A DNA stretch of 64,000 nt. It comes from Selenomonas sp. F0473. Its GTDB lineage: Bacteria > Bacillota > Negativicutes > Selenomonadales > Selenomonadaceae. The position numbers were made by a program, and so were the translations under genes. Location: the NCBI RefSeq assembly GCF_000315545.1, contig NZ_JH992902.1, positions 593,280 through 657,279 on the forward strand, given 5' to 3'. The first letter of the stretch is position 1; each line of letters opens with the position of its first letter. The notes under the pieces were generated by a model that did no database searches, was not told the origin of the DNA, and saw nothing but the letters and a program-made list of their open reading frames with translations. Shown piece after piece: positions 32,588 to 40,126 of this stretch.

Positions 32588-34060
32588 TCACCGCCGATGC
32601 ACGCGGTCGAAAATCCTCGTCACGGCGGCCGACGGCGCCGCATCGCTCATGCTCACGAGATAGATCGTGAGCAGTGAAAAGAAAAATCCGGGCACGATTT
32701 CATAGAGCCCAAAGAGCGCAAATTGCTTCCATAAGAGAACGGTCACCCCGCCCGTCACAATCCCCGCGAGCACGCCGCGCTCGGTCGTGCGCCGCCAAAA
32801 GAGGCACATCAGAAGCGCCGGTCCGAACGCCGCGCCGAAGCCGGCCCACGCGTAAGCCACCATATCGAGGATAAAATTATCGGGGTTCAGGCCAAGATAG
32901 ACGGCCCCCGCCGCAATCGCGAGCACCGAAAGGCGGCTCACCCAGACGAGTTCTTCCTGTCGCGCATCCCGCCGGAAACTGCGGCGATAGATGTCCTGCG
33001 CAAACGCCGACGCCGCGACGAGGAGCTGCGCCGATGCCGTACTCATAATTGCCGCGAGCACGGCTGCGAGGATCAGCCCCGCCGCAATCGGCGGAAAAAG
33101 CTCTCCCGCCATCACGAGGAATACCGTCTCCGCCGCCGTTCCCTCCAGCGAAGTCTTAAGGTAAACCGTCCCCACCATACCGACGAGGAGCGCCGCCGTA
33201 AGGGAGAGCACGACCCATGCCATCGCGATGCGCGTCGCCTGCGGCAGTTCCTCGGCGTTTCGGATCGCCATGAAGCGTACGAGAATATGCGGCTGTCCGA
33301 AGTAGCCAATTCCCCACGCCATCAGGGAAATGAATTCGATGAAACCGAGTGTGGAACCGTCCGGTTTTGTCAGCGGCGCAAAAAAGGATGCGTGCGCCGC
33401 GTAGAGCATCTCGGCCGTCGCCGTGAATCCGCCGAGCATCAGCGCCGCGCCGATCGGCACGACGAGAATAGCGAAGAACATCATCACTCCCTGGATGAAA
33501 TCCGTCCTCGATACGGCGAGAAACCCGCCGACGAGCGTGTAGAAGACCACGACGCCCGCCCCGACGAGAAGAGCCGGCACGTACGGCAGCCCAAAGATCG
33601 TCTCAAAAAGGCGTCCCGCCGCCACAAAGCCGGAGGAGGTGTAAAGAATGAAGAAGATCAGGATAAAGACGGCCGGAATGACGCGTAGCGTGCCGGAATG
33701 CGAGAGAAATCGATTTTCGAAAAAATCCGGCAGCGTCAGCGCATTGTTCGCCGCCTCCGTGTAGATGCGCAGAGGCCCCGCGACAAAGTGCCAGTTCGCC
33801 CATGTGCCGAGAATGATCCCGAGCGCAATCCAGCCCGCGTTGAGCCCCGCAGTATAGGCGAACCCGGGCACCCCCATCAGCATCCAGCCCGACATATCCG
33901 AGGCCTCGGCGCTCATGGATGTGACCCATGCCCCGAGCTTCCGGTTGCCGAGAAAATAATCGCTCATATTGCGCGTACGCCGATAATAGTAAACGCCGAT
34001 GCCCATCATCAGAAGCATATAAGCAAAGAACACTATCGTTATCTCAATCCGATCGGCCAA
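32588..34060 (-). CDS. putP: Sodium/proline symporter
   Basis: A 490-residue sodium:solute symporter (SSS family) with about 13 membrane helices. The PutP features are RTRNMSDYFLGNRKLGAWVTSMSAEASDMSGWMLMGVPG (N-terminal Na+/proline site), GGFLAVSRTDFIQG, GYFGQPHILVRFMAIR and MSTASAQLLVAASAFAQDIY. It imports proline with Na+. The start is TTG at 34058-34060, 9 nt after GAGGT. It has its own promoter and lies after the rubredoxin terminator. Confidence 0.92.
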   Translation of the reverse strand: MADRIEITIVFFAYMLLMMGIGVYYYRRTRNMSDYFLGNRKLGAWVTSMSAEASDMSGWMLMGVPGFAYTAGLNAGWIALGIILGTWANWHFVAGPLRIYTEAANNALTLPDFFENRFLSHSGTLRVIPAVFILIFFILYTSSGFVAAGRLFETIFGLPYVPALLVGAGVVVFYTLVGGFLAVSRTDFIQGVMMFFAILVVPIGAALMLGGFTATAEMLYAAHASFFAPLTKPDGSTLGFIEFISLMAWGIGYFGQPHILVRFMAIRNAEELPQATRIAMAWVVLSLTAALLVGMVGTVYLKTSLEGTAAETVFLVMAGELFPPIAAGLILAAVLAAIMSTASAQLLVAASAFAQDIYRRSFRRDARQEELVWVSRLSVLAIAAGAVYLGLNPDNFILDMVAYAWAGFGAAFGPALLMCLFWRRTTERGVLAGIVTGGVTVLLWKQFALFGLYEIVPGFFFSLLTIYLVSMSDAAPSAAVTRIFDRVHRR

Positions 34061-34100
34061 GAACAGCGCACCTCACAGTCAATTCAGCAATACGGTGTCC

Positions 34101-34129
34101 ATTATACGAAATTTTTCACGGAAAAGCAA
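34101..34129 (-). promoter_or_regulatory. putP promoter
   Basis: On the minus strand TTGCTT (34124-34129) and TATAAT (34101-34106) are 17 nt apart, 40 nt before the putP start. Confidence 0.75.
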
Positions 34130-34158
34130 AAAGTTTTCGGAACCGCCCCATAGAAAAC

Positions 34159-34182
34159 AAAAAAGCCCCGCATATGCGGAGC
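34159..34182 (-). terminator. Rubredoxin gene terminator
   Basis: An 8-bp stem (34165-34172 with 34175-34182) followed on the minus strand by TTTTTT, 25 nt past the rubredoxin stop. Confidence 0.8.
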
Positions 34183-34206
34183 TCGTTTCGTGTGCGTCGT
34201 CCGGAT

Positions 34207-34368
34207 TCACTCTTGCTGTTCGAACAGCGTCTTATCCACGCCGCAGAGCGGGCAGACAAAATCCTCCGGCAAATCTTCAAATGCCACACCTGCGGCGAGA
34301 TCGTAATCGGGATCTCCGGCAGCCTCGTCATAGATCCAGCCGCAAACCGTACAAACCCATGTCTTCAT
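34207..34368 (-). CDS. rub: Rubredoxin
   Basis: A 53-residue protein too short for many gene callers, read directly from the minus strand. It begins [20 protein letters not shown] and has a second metal-binding motif in [15 protein letters not shown], so both CxxC pairs that hold the single iron are present. Start ATG (34366-34368) with GGGAGG 7-8 nt upstream. Rubredoxins carry single electrons, often for peroxide or superoxide reduction in anaerobes. Own promoter with a palindromic box and own terminator. Confidence 0.95.
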   Translation of the reverse strand: MKTWVCTVCGWIYDEAAGDPDYDLAAGVAFEDLPEDFVCPLCGVDKTLFEQQE

Positions 34369-34439
34369 GGAAAACCCTCCCCGTAATCATATAATACACA
34401 GTCGATTCGGCGTTATTTGAGATACGCGACTCATATAGA

Positions 34440-34471
34440 GTTATTATCCAATAACAATTATTATATTACAA
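34440..34471 (-). promoter_or_regulatory. Rubredoxin promoter with overlapping inverted repeats (Fur/PerR-like)
   Basis: On the minus strand TTGTAA (34466-34471) and GATAAT (34443-34448) are 17 nt apart. The spacer contains the palindrome AATAA-TTG-TTATT (34450-34462), and GTTATT-n4-AATAAC overlaps it (34440-34455). AT-rich palindromes of this kind resemble PerR/Fur family operators, which would fit an oxidative-stress electron carrier. The regulator is inferred. Confidence 0.55.
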
Positions 34472-34509
34472 CATTTTTCCGGTTTTGGCTAGAGGGAAAC
34501 AAAAAATTT

Positions 34510-35277
34510 TTACATATTTCTTTCGCTGCGGTATTCCGTCGGTTTCGCTCCCATGTGTTTCCGGAAGATCTTGCTGAAATACCGCGTGTCTTGATAGCCG
34601 CAGGCGGCCGCGATGACGTAGATCTTCTCGTCGCTTTCACGCAGCATTTTTCCCGCGCATCTAAGGCGGCAATCCGTGAGATAAGCGCTGAAGGACGTGC
34701 CGCAGCGCGCAAAGAGTTTGTGCAGATAACTGACGCTGATGCCGAGGGCATCCGCAACGTCGCGCACCGTGATCGACTGCGCCATATGCTCTTCCATATA
34801 GCGGACGGCATGGAGCAGATAGCCGCGCACGGGTTCTTCGCGGGGGATCCGGATGGTCGGCGGCCCATCCTCCGCAGCCGGCTCATCATCGGCGCACATG
34901 CGGCGTCGGCAAATACGCTCCGCCCCCGCCTTTATCGCCGCGGCCAACTCTTCGTCGTCGAGCGGTTTAAGCAAATAGGCGCAGACTCCGAGCGCAATCG
35001 CCTGCTGTGCAAATTCAAATTCCCCGTAGCCCGAGAGGATGATATACTCCGCCTCGATCTCCCCGCGGAGCCGCGCAATCACATCAAGCCCCGAAAGCCC
35101 CGGCATTTTGATGTCCACAATGACGATATCCGGCCGGAGCTCACGCGCGAGGAGGATCCCTTCCATACCGCTGCCCGTATCGCCGACCACCTCGGCATCA
35201 AAGTCCGTCCACGGCGTCAACCGCACGATTCCCTGCCGCTGCAGCGGCTCGTCGTCGATAATCAGCACCTTAATCAT
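34510..35277 (-). CDS. AraC-type response regulator (YesN/HptR-like)
   Basis: A 255-residue protein: receiver domain (residues 1-120; IIDDEPLQRQG, phospho-acceptor in PDIVIVDIKMPGLSG, SGYGEFEFAQ and LLKPLDD) and a C-terminal AraC/XylS DNA-binding domain (about 155-255; ISVSYLHKLFARCGTSFSAYLTDCRLRCAGKML ... YFSKIFRKHMGAKPTEYR). It overlaps the kinase gene by 8 nt. It should activate transcription of transport or metabolic genes in response to the kinase. Targets are not visible in the sequence. Confidence 0.93.
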   Translation of the reverse strand: MIKVLIIDDEPLQRQGIVRLTPWTDFDAEVVGDTGSGMEGILLARELRPDIVIVDIKMPGLSGLDVIARLRGEIEAEYIILSGYGEFEFAQQAIALGVCAYLLKPLDDEELAAAIKAGAERICRRRMCADDEPAAEDGPPTIRIPREEPVRGYLLHAVRYMEEHMAQSITVRDVADALGISVSYLHKLFARCGTSFSAYLTDCRLRCAGKMLRESDEKIYVIAAACGYQDTRYFSKIFRKHMGAKPTEYRSERNM

Positions 35278-36958
35278 AGTGGGGAGCCTCCTCCCATGCT
35301 TTGAGCGTCAGCACCGCCTCGGTCCCTTCGCCTTCCGCACTGTGCAGCTGAATCCCGCAGCGCTCGTCTCCGTTGAGCACCGCGCGCATATGCACATTAT
35401 AAAGACCGAAACGGTTGTCGTCCCTGCGTTCAAGAATCTCGCGCCGACGCTCGGGCGGAATCCCCTGCCCGTCGTCCGCCACACGGAAAATCAAATAGCC
35501 GGCCGTCTCTCCCCCGGCAATCGTGATACTGCCGCCGTGCTCGAGTCCTTCGAGGCCGTGCTGTATCGCATTTTCAACGAGCGGCTGCAGGATGAGTTTC
35601 GGCACATAGTATTTGTGGATCGCGACGTCCACACGCATCGAAACGTTCAGTCTGCCTTCAAAACGCCGCTGCTGAATCTTTAAATAGGTGCGAAGAAAGG
35701 CGAGTTCATCCGCTACCGTGACAAATTCCTTCATGTTTACGGACGCGCGCAGGAGCTTCCCGAGCTGCACCGCCGTATCGGCCGCCCCCTCGCTGTCGCC
35801 AAGCTTTGCGCTCCACTTGATCAAATTGAGCGTATTGTAGATAAAATGCGGCCGGATCATCTCCGTCAGAGACTTGACCTGAGCGATCCGGAGTCTCCGT
35901 TCCCGCGCGCGGTTCTCCGCGAGGAGCGTCCGCACATGATCGACAAGGCCGTTGAACGTCAATGCCAGCTCGCCGATCTCATCGCTGCGCCCGATATCTA
36001 CCCGCACCGAGAAATCATTGCCGTTGCGCACGCGGCGCATCGCCGTCGTCAGCATGTGCAGGGGCTGCCAGAGCCGCCGGCTGAGACGATAAGCAAGATA
36101 TGCCGTAACGCAGAACGCAACGGCATCGACGATTACAATCAGGCGCACGAGATAGTCGAGCGGGGACCGGTCGACATACTGGCGCAGATGAATGCAGAAC
36201 GCCGTATTCCGCGATGTGTGCATATAGTCGCGGAAGAGCGGTTCCTCCTGCGTCTCGTTCGTCGGACGTACGGACAAAAAACCTTCCTGTCTGTGGTCCC
36301 GCATATTGAGCATAACGTATTGATAGCGGTCCGTTAGAATGATCTGCCCCTCGCGCCCCTCCTGCGCGCGCTGAATGAGCGGCACAAGAGCCTCGCGCTT
36401 GATATCGATGACCGCAAATCCCAAGAGTTCATCCCCGCTGCGAATCGCATGTGCCATCGAGAATACGACCTCACTGCGGTCCGCCGCGTATTTGTCCGCC
36501 GCCGCGGCGACCCAGTCATGCGCTTCGTTTGCCTGCCCAAGAATCCCCCAGCGGAGGTTTTCCGGAAGAGCATAGGAACGCGGCACATCGTCCGTTGCGA
36601 TCACCTGTCGTCCGTCGGCGGACAGCAAGTAAATCGACGCCTCTCCGGCATGTCCCGCGAGGATGGCGTATAGATTCTCATAGATATGCTCCACGTCTTC
36701 GCGCGAACCGCGAAGGAAATCAACGGTTTCCCGCCGTACAAGCAGCGGGTTCATCAGCCGCTCATAGCTGCCGACGAGATTGTCGATCTCCCCCGAGATG
36801 CGTTGTGCCTCCGTGCGTCCGCTCTTTGCCCGGATATTATCGTAGACGCTGTCCGCGGTATAGAGGATCATCGCGGAGGCCAGCAGGAGCGGCAATAGGC
36901 CGCCAAGCATAAGATAGATCAGCAGCCGTTTTTGATAACCGATCGAATGCGTTTTCAT
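35270..36958 (-). CDS. YesM-type sensor histidine kinase (HptS-like)
   Basis: A 562-residue kinase starting at ATG 36956-36958. Two membrane helices (about 13-35 and 270-290) enclose an extracytoplasmic sensor domain. A HAMP segment (RLWQPLHMLTTAMRRVRNGND) leads to the His_kinase module with RPHFIYNTLNLIKW (phospho-His near residue 372) and a HATPase domain with LVENAIQHGLEGLEHGG and ADDGQGIP. The layout matches YesM/HptS. Its gene has its own near-consensus promoter and is separated by a terminator from the binding-protein gene upstream. Confidence 0.93.
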   Translation of the reverse strand: MKTHSIGYQKRLLIYLMLGGLLPLLLASAMILYTADSVYDNIRAKSGRTEAQRISGEIDNLVGSYERLMNPLLVRRETVDFLRGSREDVEHIYENLYAILAGHAGEASIYLLSADGRQVIATDDVPRSYALPENLRWGILGQANEAHDWVAAAADKYAADRSEVVFSMAHAIRSGDELLGFAVIDIKREALVPLIQRAQEGREGQIILTDRYQYVMLNMRDHRQEGFLSVRPTNETQEEPLFRDYMHTSRNTAFCIHLRQYVDRSPLDYLVRLIVIVDAVAFCVTAYLAYRLSRRLWQPLHMLTTAMRRVRNGNDFSVRVDIGRSDEIGELALTFNGLVDHVRTLLAENRARERRLRIAQVKSLTEMIRPHFIYNTLNLIKWSAKLGDSEGAADTAVQLGKLLRASVNMKEFVTVADELAFLRTYLKIQQRRFEGRLNVSMRVDVAIHKYYVPKLILQPLVENAIQHGLEGLEHGGSITIAGGETAGYLIFRVADDGQGIPPERRREILERRDDNRFGLYNVHMRAVLNGDERCGIQLHSAEGEGTEAVLTLKAWEEAPHYD

Positions 36959-37031
36959 GACGCTCAAAGTCCTATCCTTCTGGCGGTAAACAAGGAATAC
37001 GAAGGGAATTGCATTCAATGTCTTAACTTAC

Positions 37032-37060
37032 AGAATAAAGACAAATTAGGATAATGTCAA
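37032..37060 (-). promoter_or_regulatory. Promoter of the kinase-regulator operon
   Basis: On the minus strand TTGACA (37055-37060) and TATTCT (37032-37037) are 17 nt apart, about 75 nt upstream of the kinase start. Confidence 0.75.
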
Positions 37061-37082
37061 GTGCAAAGCAGTGTGAAATTGG

Positions 37083-37107
37083 AAAAACCGCCACGAATCG
37101 TGACGGT
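37083..37107 (-). terminator. Terminator of the solute-binding protein gene
   Basis: A 9-bp stem (37087-37095 with 37099-37107, one G-U) with ATT loop followed on the minus strand by TTTTCC, about 50 nt past the stop. Confidence 0.75.
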
Positions 37108-37154
37108 CTTGGAAGGGGAAAATATGGGAATGGGGGGATGGGGGAAATGGGGAT

Positions 37155-38159
37155 TTATTTGATAATCGCCGCGCGCCACTTGCTTAGGAACTCGTCCCGA
37201 AAGGAAACGGCACGCTGCGTATCAAACGGTGTGGTATGGATCTCCGACAGAGGGCGGAGATTCGTCGGCACCGGAATGTCGGCGCGGGTCGAGCGGCGTT
37301 CATAGTCGCCGAAGCGTTCATGAACCTGCCTGCTCATCACAAAATTGAGGAATTTTTTAGCATTCTCCGTATGTTTGGCGTTTCGAATGATGCCGATGGC
37401 GCTCGAGGAGGTTTCCGTCCCCTCTTCCGGATAGACGATTCTCATATGCGCGCCGTTTGCAATATATCTCATCACCGCGGCTTCAAAGGTTGCCGTAACG
37501 GCATATTCGCCGTCGGCAAGCGCCTTGATCTGTGCTGCGGAACCGCCGAAAATCTTGCCTTCAAGATGATCCGCAAGCCGACCGATCACGGAGGTGTCGC
37601 CGAGCACGTCCGCCATTGTAAACAGAAGCGCATAGGCTGAACTCGACTTCGCAGGATCCGCGAGAGCGATGCGCCCGCGGAACTTCGGATCAAGCAGATC
37701 CCGCCAGCCCCGCGGCGCATCCGCCTCGCTGACAAGATCCGTATTGTACGCAATGACGTAGGGATCTATCGTCACGTTGTAAAAAGTATTATTTTCCCGC
37801 ACAAAACGGGGATCTATCGCCGTTTTTTCAGGAGACTCGTAGGGCTCCAAATAAGGTTCCAAAGCGACATAGGAATCTGCCGCGCCGCCCCATATGACGT
37901 CGCCGAGCGGGGCTTCCTTCTCGGTACGCACACGCGCCGCCAACTCTCCCGAGCCGCCGGCAACGAGCTGTACGCGGATACCGGTCTGTTCTTGAAACTC
38001 TTTTGCGATAGGTGCCGTCCAGTCCTCCGTATTACAGTTATAGACAACGACGGTATTATCATCCGCCTCGGGCTGCCGATTAGCGCTGCCGCAGTCTGTA
38101 AGCGCACCTGCCAAAAGGATCAGTACGCTTGCAGCCAAAATACGTGGAAAGACGGTCAC
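37155..38159 (-). CDS. Extracellular solute-binding lipoprotein (PgtC/HptA/AfuA-like)
   Basis: A 334-residue secreted protein; the start is GTG at 38157-38159 with AAGGAGG 8 nt upstream. A signal region ends with a cysteine at residue 23 in GALTDCGS; Asp at -1 is unusual for a lipobox. The mature part is a type 2 periplasmic binding protein (VVVYNCNTEDWTAPIAKEFQEQTG, DVIWGGAADSYVALE, FYNVTIDPYVIAYNTDLV, SSAIGIIRNAKHTENAKKFLNF), of the Fe3+/phosphonate/sugar-phosphate group. No permease or ATPase gene is adjacent. The next genes are a YesM-type kinase and an AraC-type regulator, so a role as ligand sensor is more likely than transport. Confidence 0.85.
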   Translation of the reverse strand: MTVFPRILAASVLILLAGALTDCGSANRQPEADDNTVVVYNCNTEDWTAPIAKEFQEQTGIRVQLVAGGSGELAARVRTEKEAPLGDVIWGGAADSYVALEPYLEPYESPEKTAIDPRFVRENNTFYNVTIDPYVIAYNTDLVSEADAPRGWRDLLDPKFRGRIALADPAKSSSAYALLFTMADVLGDTSVIGRLADHLEGKIFGGSAAQIKALADGEYAVTATFEAAVMRYIANGAHMRIVYPEEGTETSSSAIGIIRNAKHTENAKKFLNFVMSRQVHERFGDYERRSTRADIPVPTNLRPLSEIHTTPFDTQRAVSFRDEFLSKWRAAIIK

Positions 38160-38162
38160 AGT

Positions 38163-38189
38163 ACGACACCTCCTTTTTAAGAGTGTCGT
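38163..38189 (-). promoter_or_regulatory. Hairpin enclosing the binding-protein ribosome site
   Basis: The arms ACGACAC (38183-38189 read on the minus strand) and GTGTCGT (38163-38169) are perfect complements separated by 13 nt that contain AAGGAG of the ribosome-binding site, leaving most of it in the loop. This could modulate translation. Confidence 0.45.
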
Positions 38190-38209
38190 CAATTCAAATC
38201 TTTTTGATA

Positions 38210-38248
38210 ATTCTATAATAATCTGAACTGCTTCACAATGATGCAGTT
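38210..38248 (-). promoter_or_regulatory. Promoter and operator-like repeat of the binding-protein gene
   Basis: On the minus strand TTGTGA (38233-38238) and TAGAAT (38210-38215) are 17 nt apart. An inverted repeat AACTGC-n11-GCAGTT (38226-38248) overlaps the -35 element. Confidence 0.6.
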
Positions 38249-38287
38249 CGTCATTTTGGTGGGACGATCCTATCATTTATCATTCCA

Positions 38288-40114
38288 TCATTTTCCGCGC
38301 AGATTCCGCTGCGCTTCGAAGAAATGAAATACGGCTTCGGCTGAAGGACGGTTCATTCCGGGAATAGAACTGAGGTCTTCAAGGCTGGCCGCCTTCATCT
38401 TTTCAATTGTTCCGAAATGCGCGCGGAGGCTTTGCCGACGTTTGGGTCCAATCCCAACGATGTGATCCAAAACGGAAACAAGATTGCGCTTTCCGCGTAG
38501 GTTCCGATGATAGGTAATCGCAAATCGGTGGGCTTCGTCGCGGATGCGCTGAACGAGATAGAGCGAGGCGCTGCGGCGCGGCAGCTCTACGGGTTCCGAT
38601 GATCCTTCGATAAAGATCAGTTCGAACCGTTTGGCAAGTCCGACCACGGGAACATCCTTGTGTCCCGCCGCCCCTCGGATGATCTCGAGCGCGGAGGAGA
38701 GCTGCCCTTTGCCGCCGTCGATAATGATGAGGTCGGGCAGTTCGTCGTCCGTCAGTTCGACATAACGGCGCGTCGTCACCTCGCGCATCGAGAGGAAATC
38801 GTCGGGGCTGCCTTCCGCACTCCGTATCTTAAAGCGGCGGTAGTCCGACTTCTTCGGCATACCGCCCTCAAAAACAACCATCGAGGCGACGGTCTCCTGC
38901 CCTTGATTGTGCGAGATATCGAAACACTCTATACGATACGGCGGCTTTTTCAGTCCCAGATACCGTCCGAGTTCTTCGACCGCGCCCATCGTCTGATCAT
39001 CAGAAAGGCTGCGGCGCGCCTCCTCGTCGGTGAGGAACTTCTCCGCGTTCCCCGTCGCCATGACGACGATATCGCGCTTTGTCCCGCGCTGCGGCGTGAG
39101 AAGCGCGACCTTCCCGCCGCCCTTTTTCTCCGCGAGCCAGCATTCGATGACGCGCTGCTCTTCCGCGTCGACGGCATATGGGAGCAAGACCTCGCGCGGT
39201 ACGAAGGTCGCCGCATTGTAATACTGTTCGAGAAAGGCGCGCAGAATGTCCTCGTCGCGCTCCTCCTCGCTCCCGCGCAGGAGAAAGTGCTCGCGGCCGA
39301 TCATCTTTCCGCCGCGGATGAAGAAAATCTGCATGCAGACGCCCGCCGCGGAGCGCGCCATGCCGACGGCATCCTGGTCCCCCGCGCCCGTAATGATATT
39401 CTGCCGCTCGGCCGCCTTGCGCACGGCCGCAAGCTGATCGCGCAGGCGCGCCGCCGTTTCAAAGTGATAGGCCTCAGCTGCCAGCTGCATGCGCTGCTCG
39501 AGTTCCCGCTCCACATCGTCCGTCCTCCCTTCAAGAAAGAGCAGTACGGCGCGGATCATCGCAGCATAGTCCTCTTTCGTTATCTTATCTACGCAGGGCG
39601 CGAGACAACGTTTGATATGATATTCGAGACAGGGACGATCGGGCATCTTGCGGCAGGTGCGCAGAGGAAAAAGACGCTTCAGGAGCTTTAAGCTGTCCCG
39701 CAGCGCCGTCACATTCGTATAGGGGCCGAAGTAGCGCGCCCCGTCGCGTACAAGGCGGCGCGTGATGAAGACGCGCGGAAAGTCCTCCTGCAGCGTCACC
39801 TTGACATAGGGATAACTCTTGTCGTCCTTCAGCCGAATATTGTACCGCGGCCGGTGTTTTTTGATTAAATTTGCCTCGAGGATCAGCGATTCGACCTCGT
39901 TCGCCGTCATGATCGTCTCAAAATCGGCGATATGCGACACCATCGCGCGCACCTTCGGCGCTTGACTGCGGCTGCTCTGAAAATACTGCCGCACGCGGTT
40001 CTTGAGGACAATCGCCTTGCCCACATAGATGATCCTGCCGCGTTCGTCCTTCATAATGTAGACCCCCGGAGAATCGGGGAGCAATTTTAACTTTTCCGCG
40101 ACCGTATCCGTCAC
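38288..40114 (-). CDS. uvrC: Excinuclease ABC subunit C
   Basis: A 608-residue nucleotide-excision repair nuclease. The N-terminal GIY-YIG domain (SPGVYIMKDERGRIIYVGKA) makes the 3' incision; a UVR motif (AMIRAVLLFLEGRTDDVEREL) contacts UvrB; the RNase H-like endonuclease domain (CFDISHNQGQETVASMVVFE, DLIIIDGGKGQL) makes the 5' incision; and a C-terminal helix-hairpin-helix (VLDHIVGIGPKRRQSLRAHFG, LSSIPGMNRPSAEAV) binds DNA. The start is GTG, 12 nt after leuA. Confidence 0.97.
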   Translation of the reverse strand: MTDTVAEKLKLLPDSPGVYIMKDERGRIIYVGKAIVLKNRVRQYFQSSRSQAPKVRAMVSHIADFETIMTANEVESLILEANLIKKHRPRYNIRLKDDKSYPYVKVTLQEDFPRVFITRRLVRDGARYFGPYTNVTALRDSLKLLKRLFPLRTCRKMPDRPCLEYHIKRCLAPCVDKITKEDYAAMIRAVLLFLEGRTDDVERELEQRMQLAAEAYHFETAARLRDQLAAVRKAAERQNIITGAGDQDAVGMARSAAGVCMQIFFIRGGKMIGREHFLLRGSEEERDEDILRAFLEQYYNAATFVPREVLLPYAVDAEEQRVIECWLAEKKGGGKVALLTPQRGTKRDIVVMATGNAEKFLTDEEARRSLSDDQTMGAVEELGRYLGLKKPPYRIECFDISHNQGQETVASMVVFEGGMPKKSDYRRFKIRSAEGSPDDFLSMREVTTRRYVELTDDELPDLIIIDGGKGQLSSALEIIRGAAGHKDVPVVGLAKRFELIFIEGSSEPVELPRRSASLYLVQRIRDEAHRFAITYHRNLRGKRNLVSVLDHIVGIGPKRRQSLRAHFGTIEKMKAASLEDLSSIPGMNRPSAEAVFHFFEAQRNLRGK

Positions 40115-40126
40115 GGGATCACCGCC

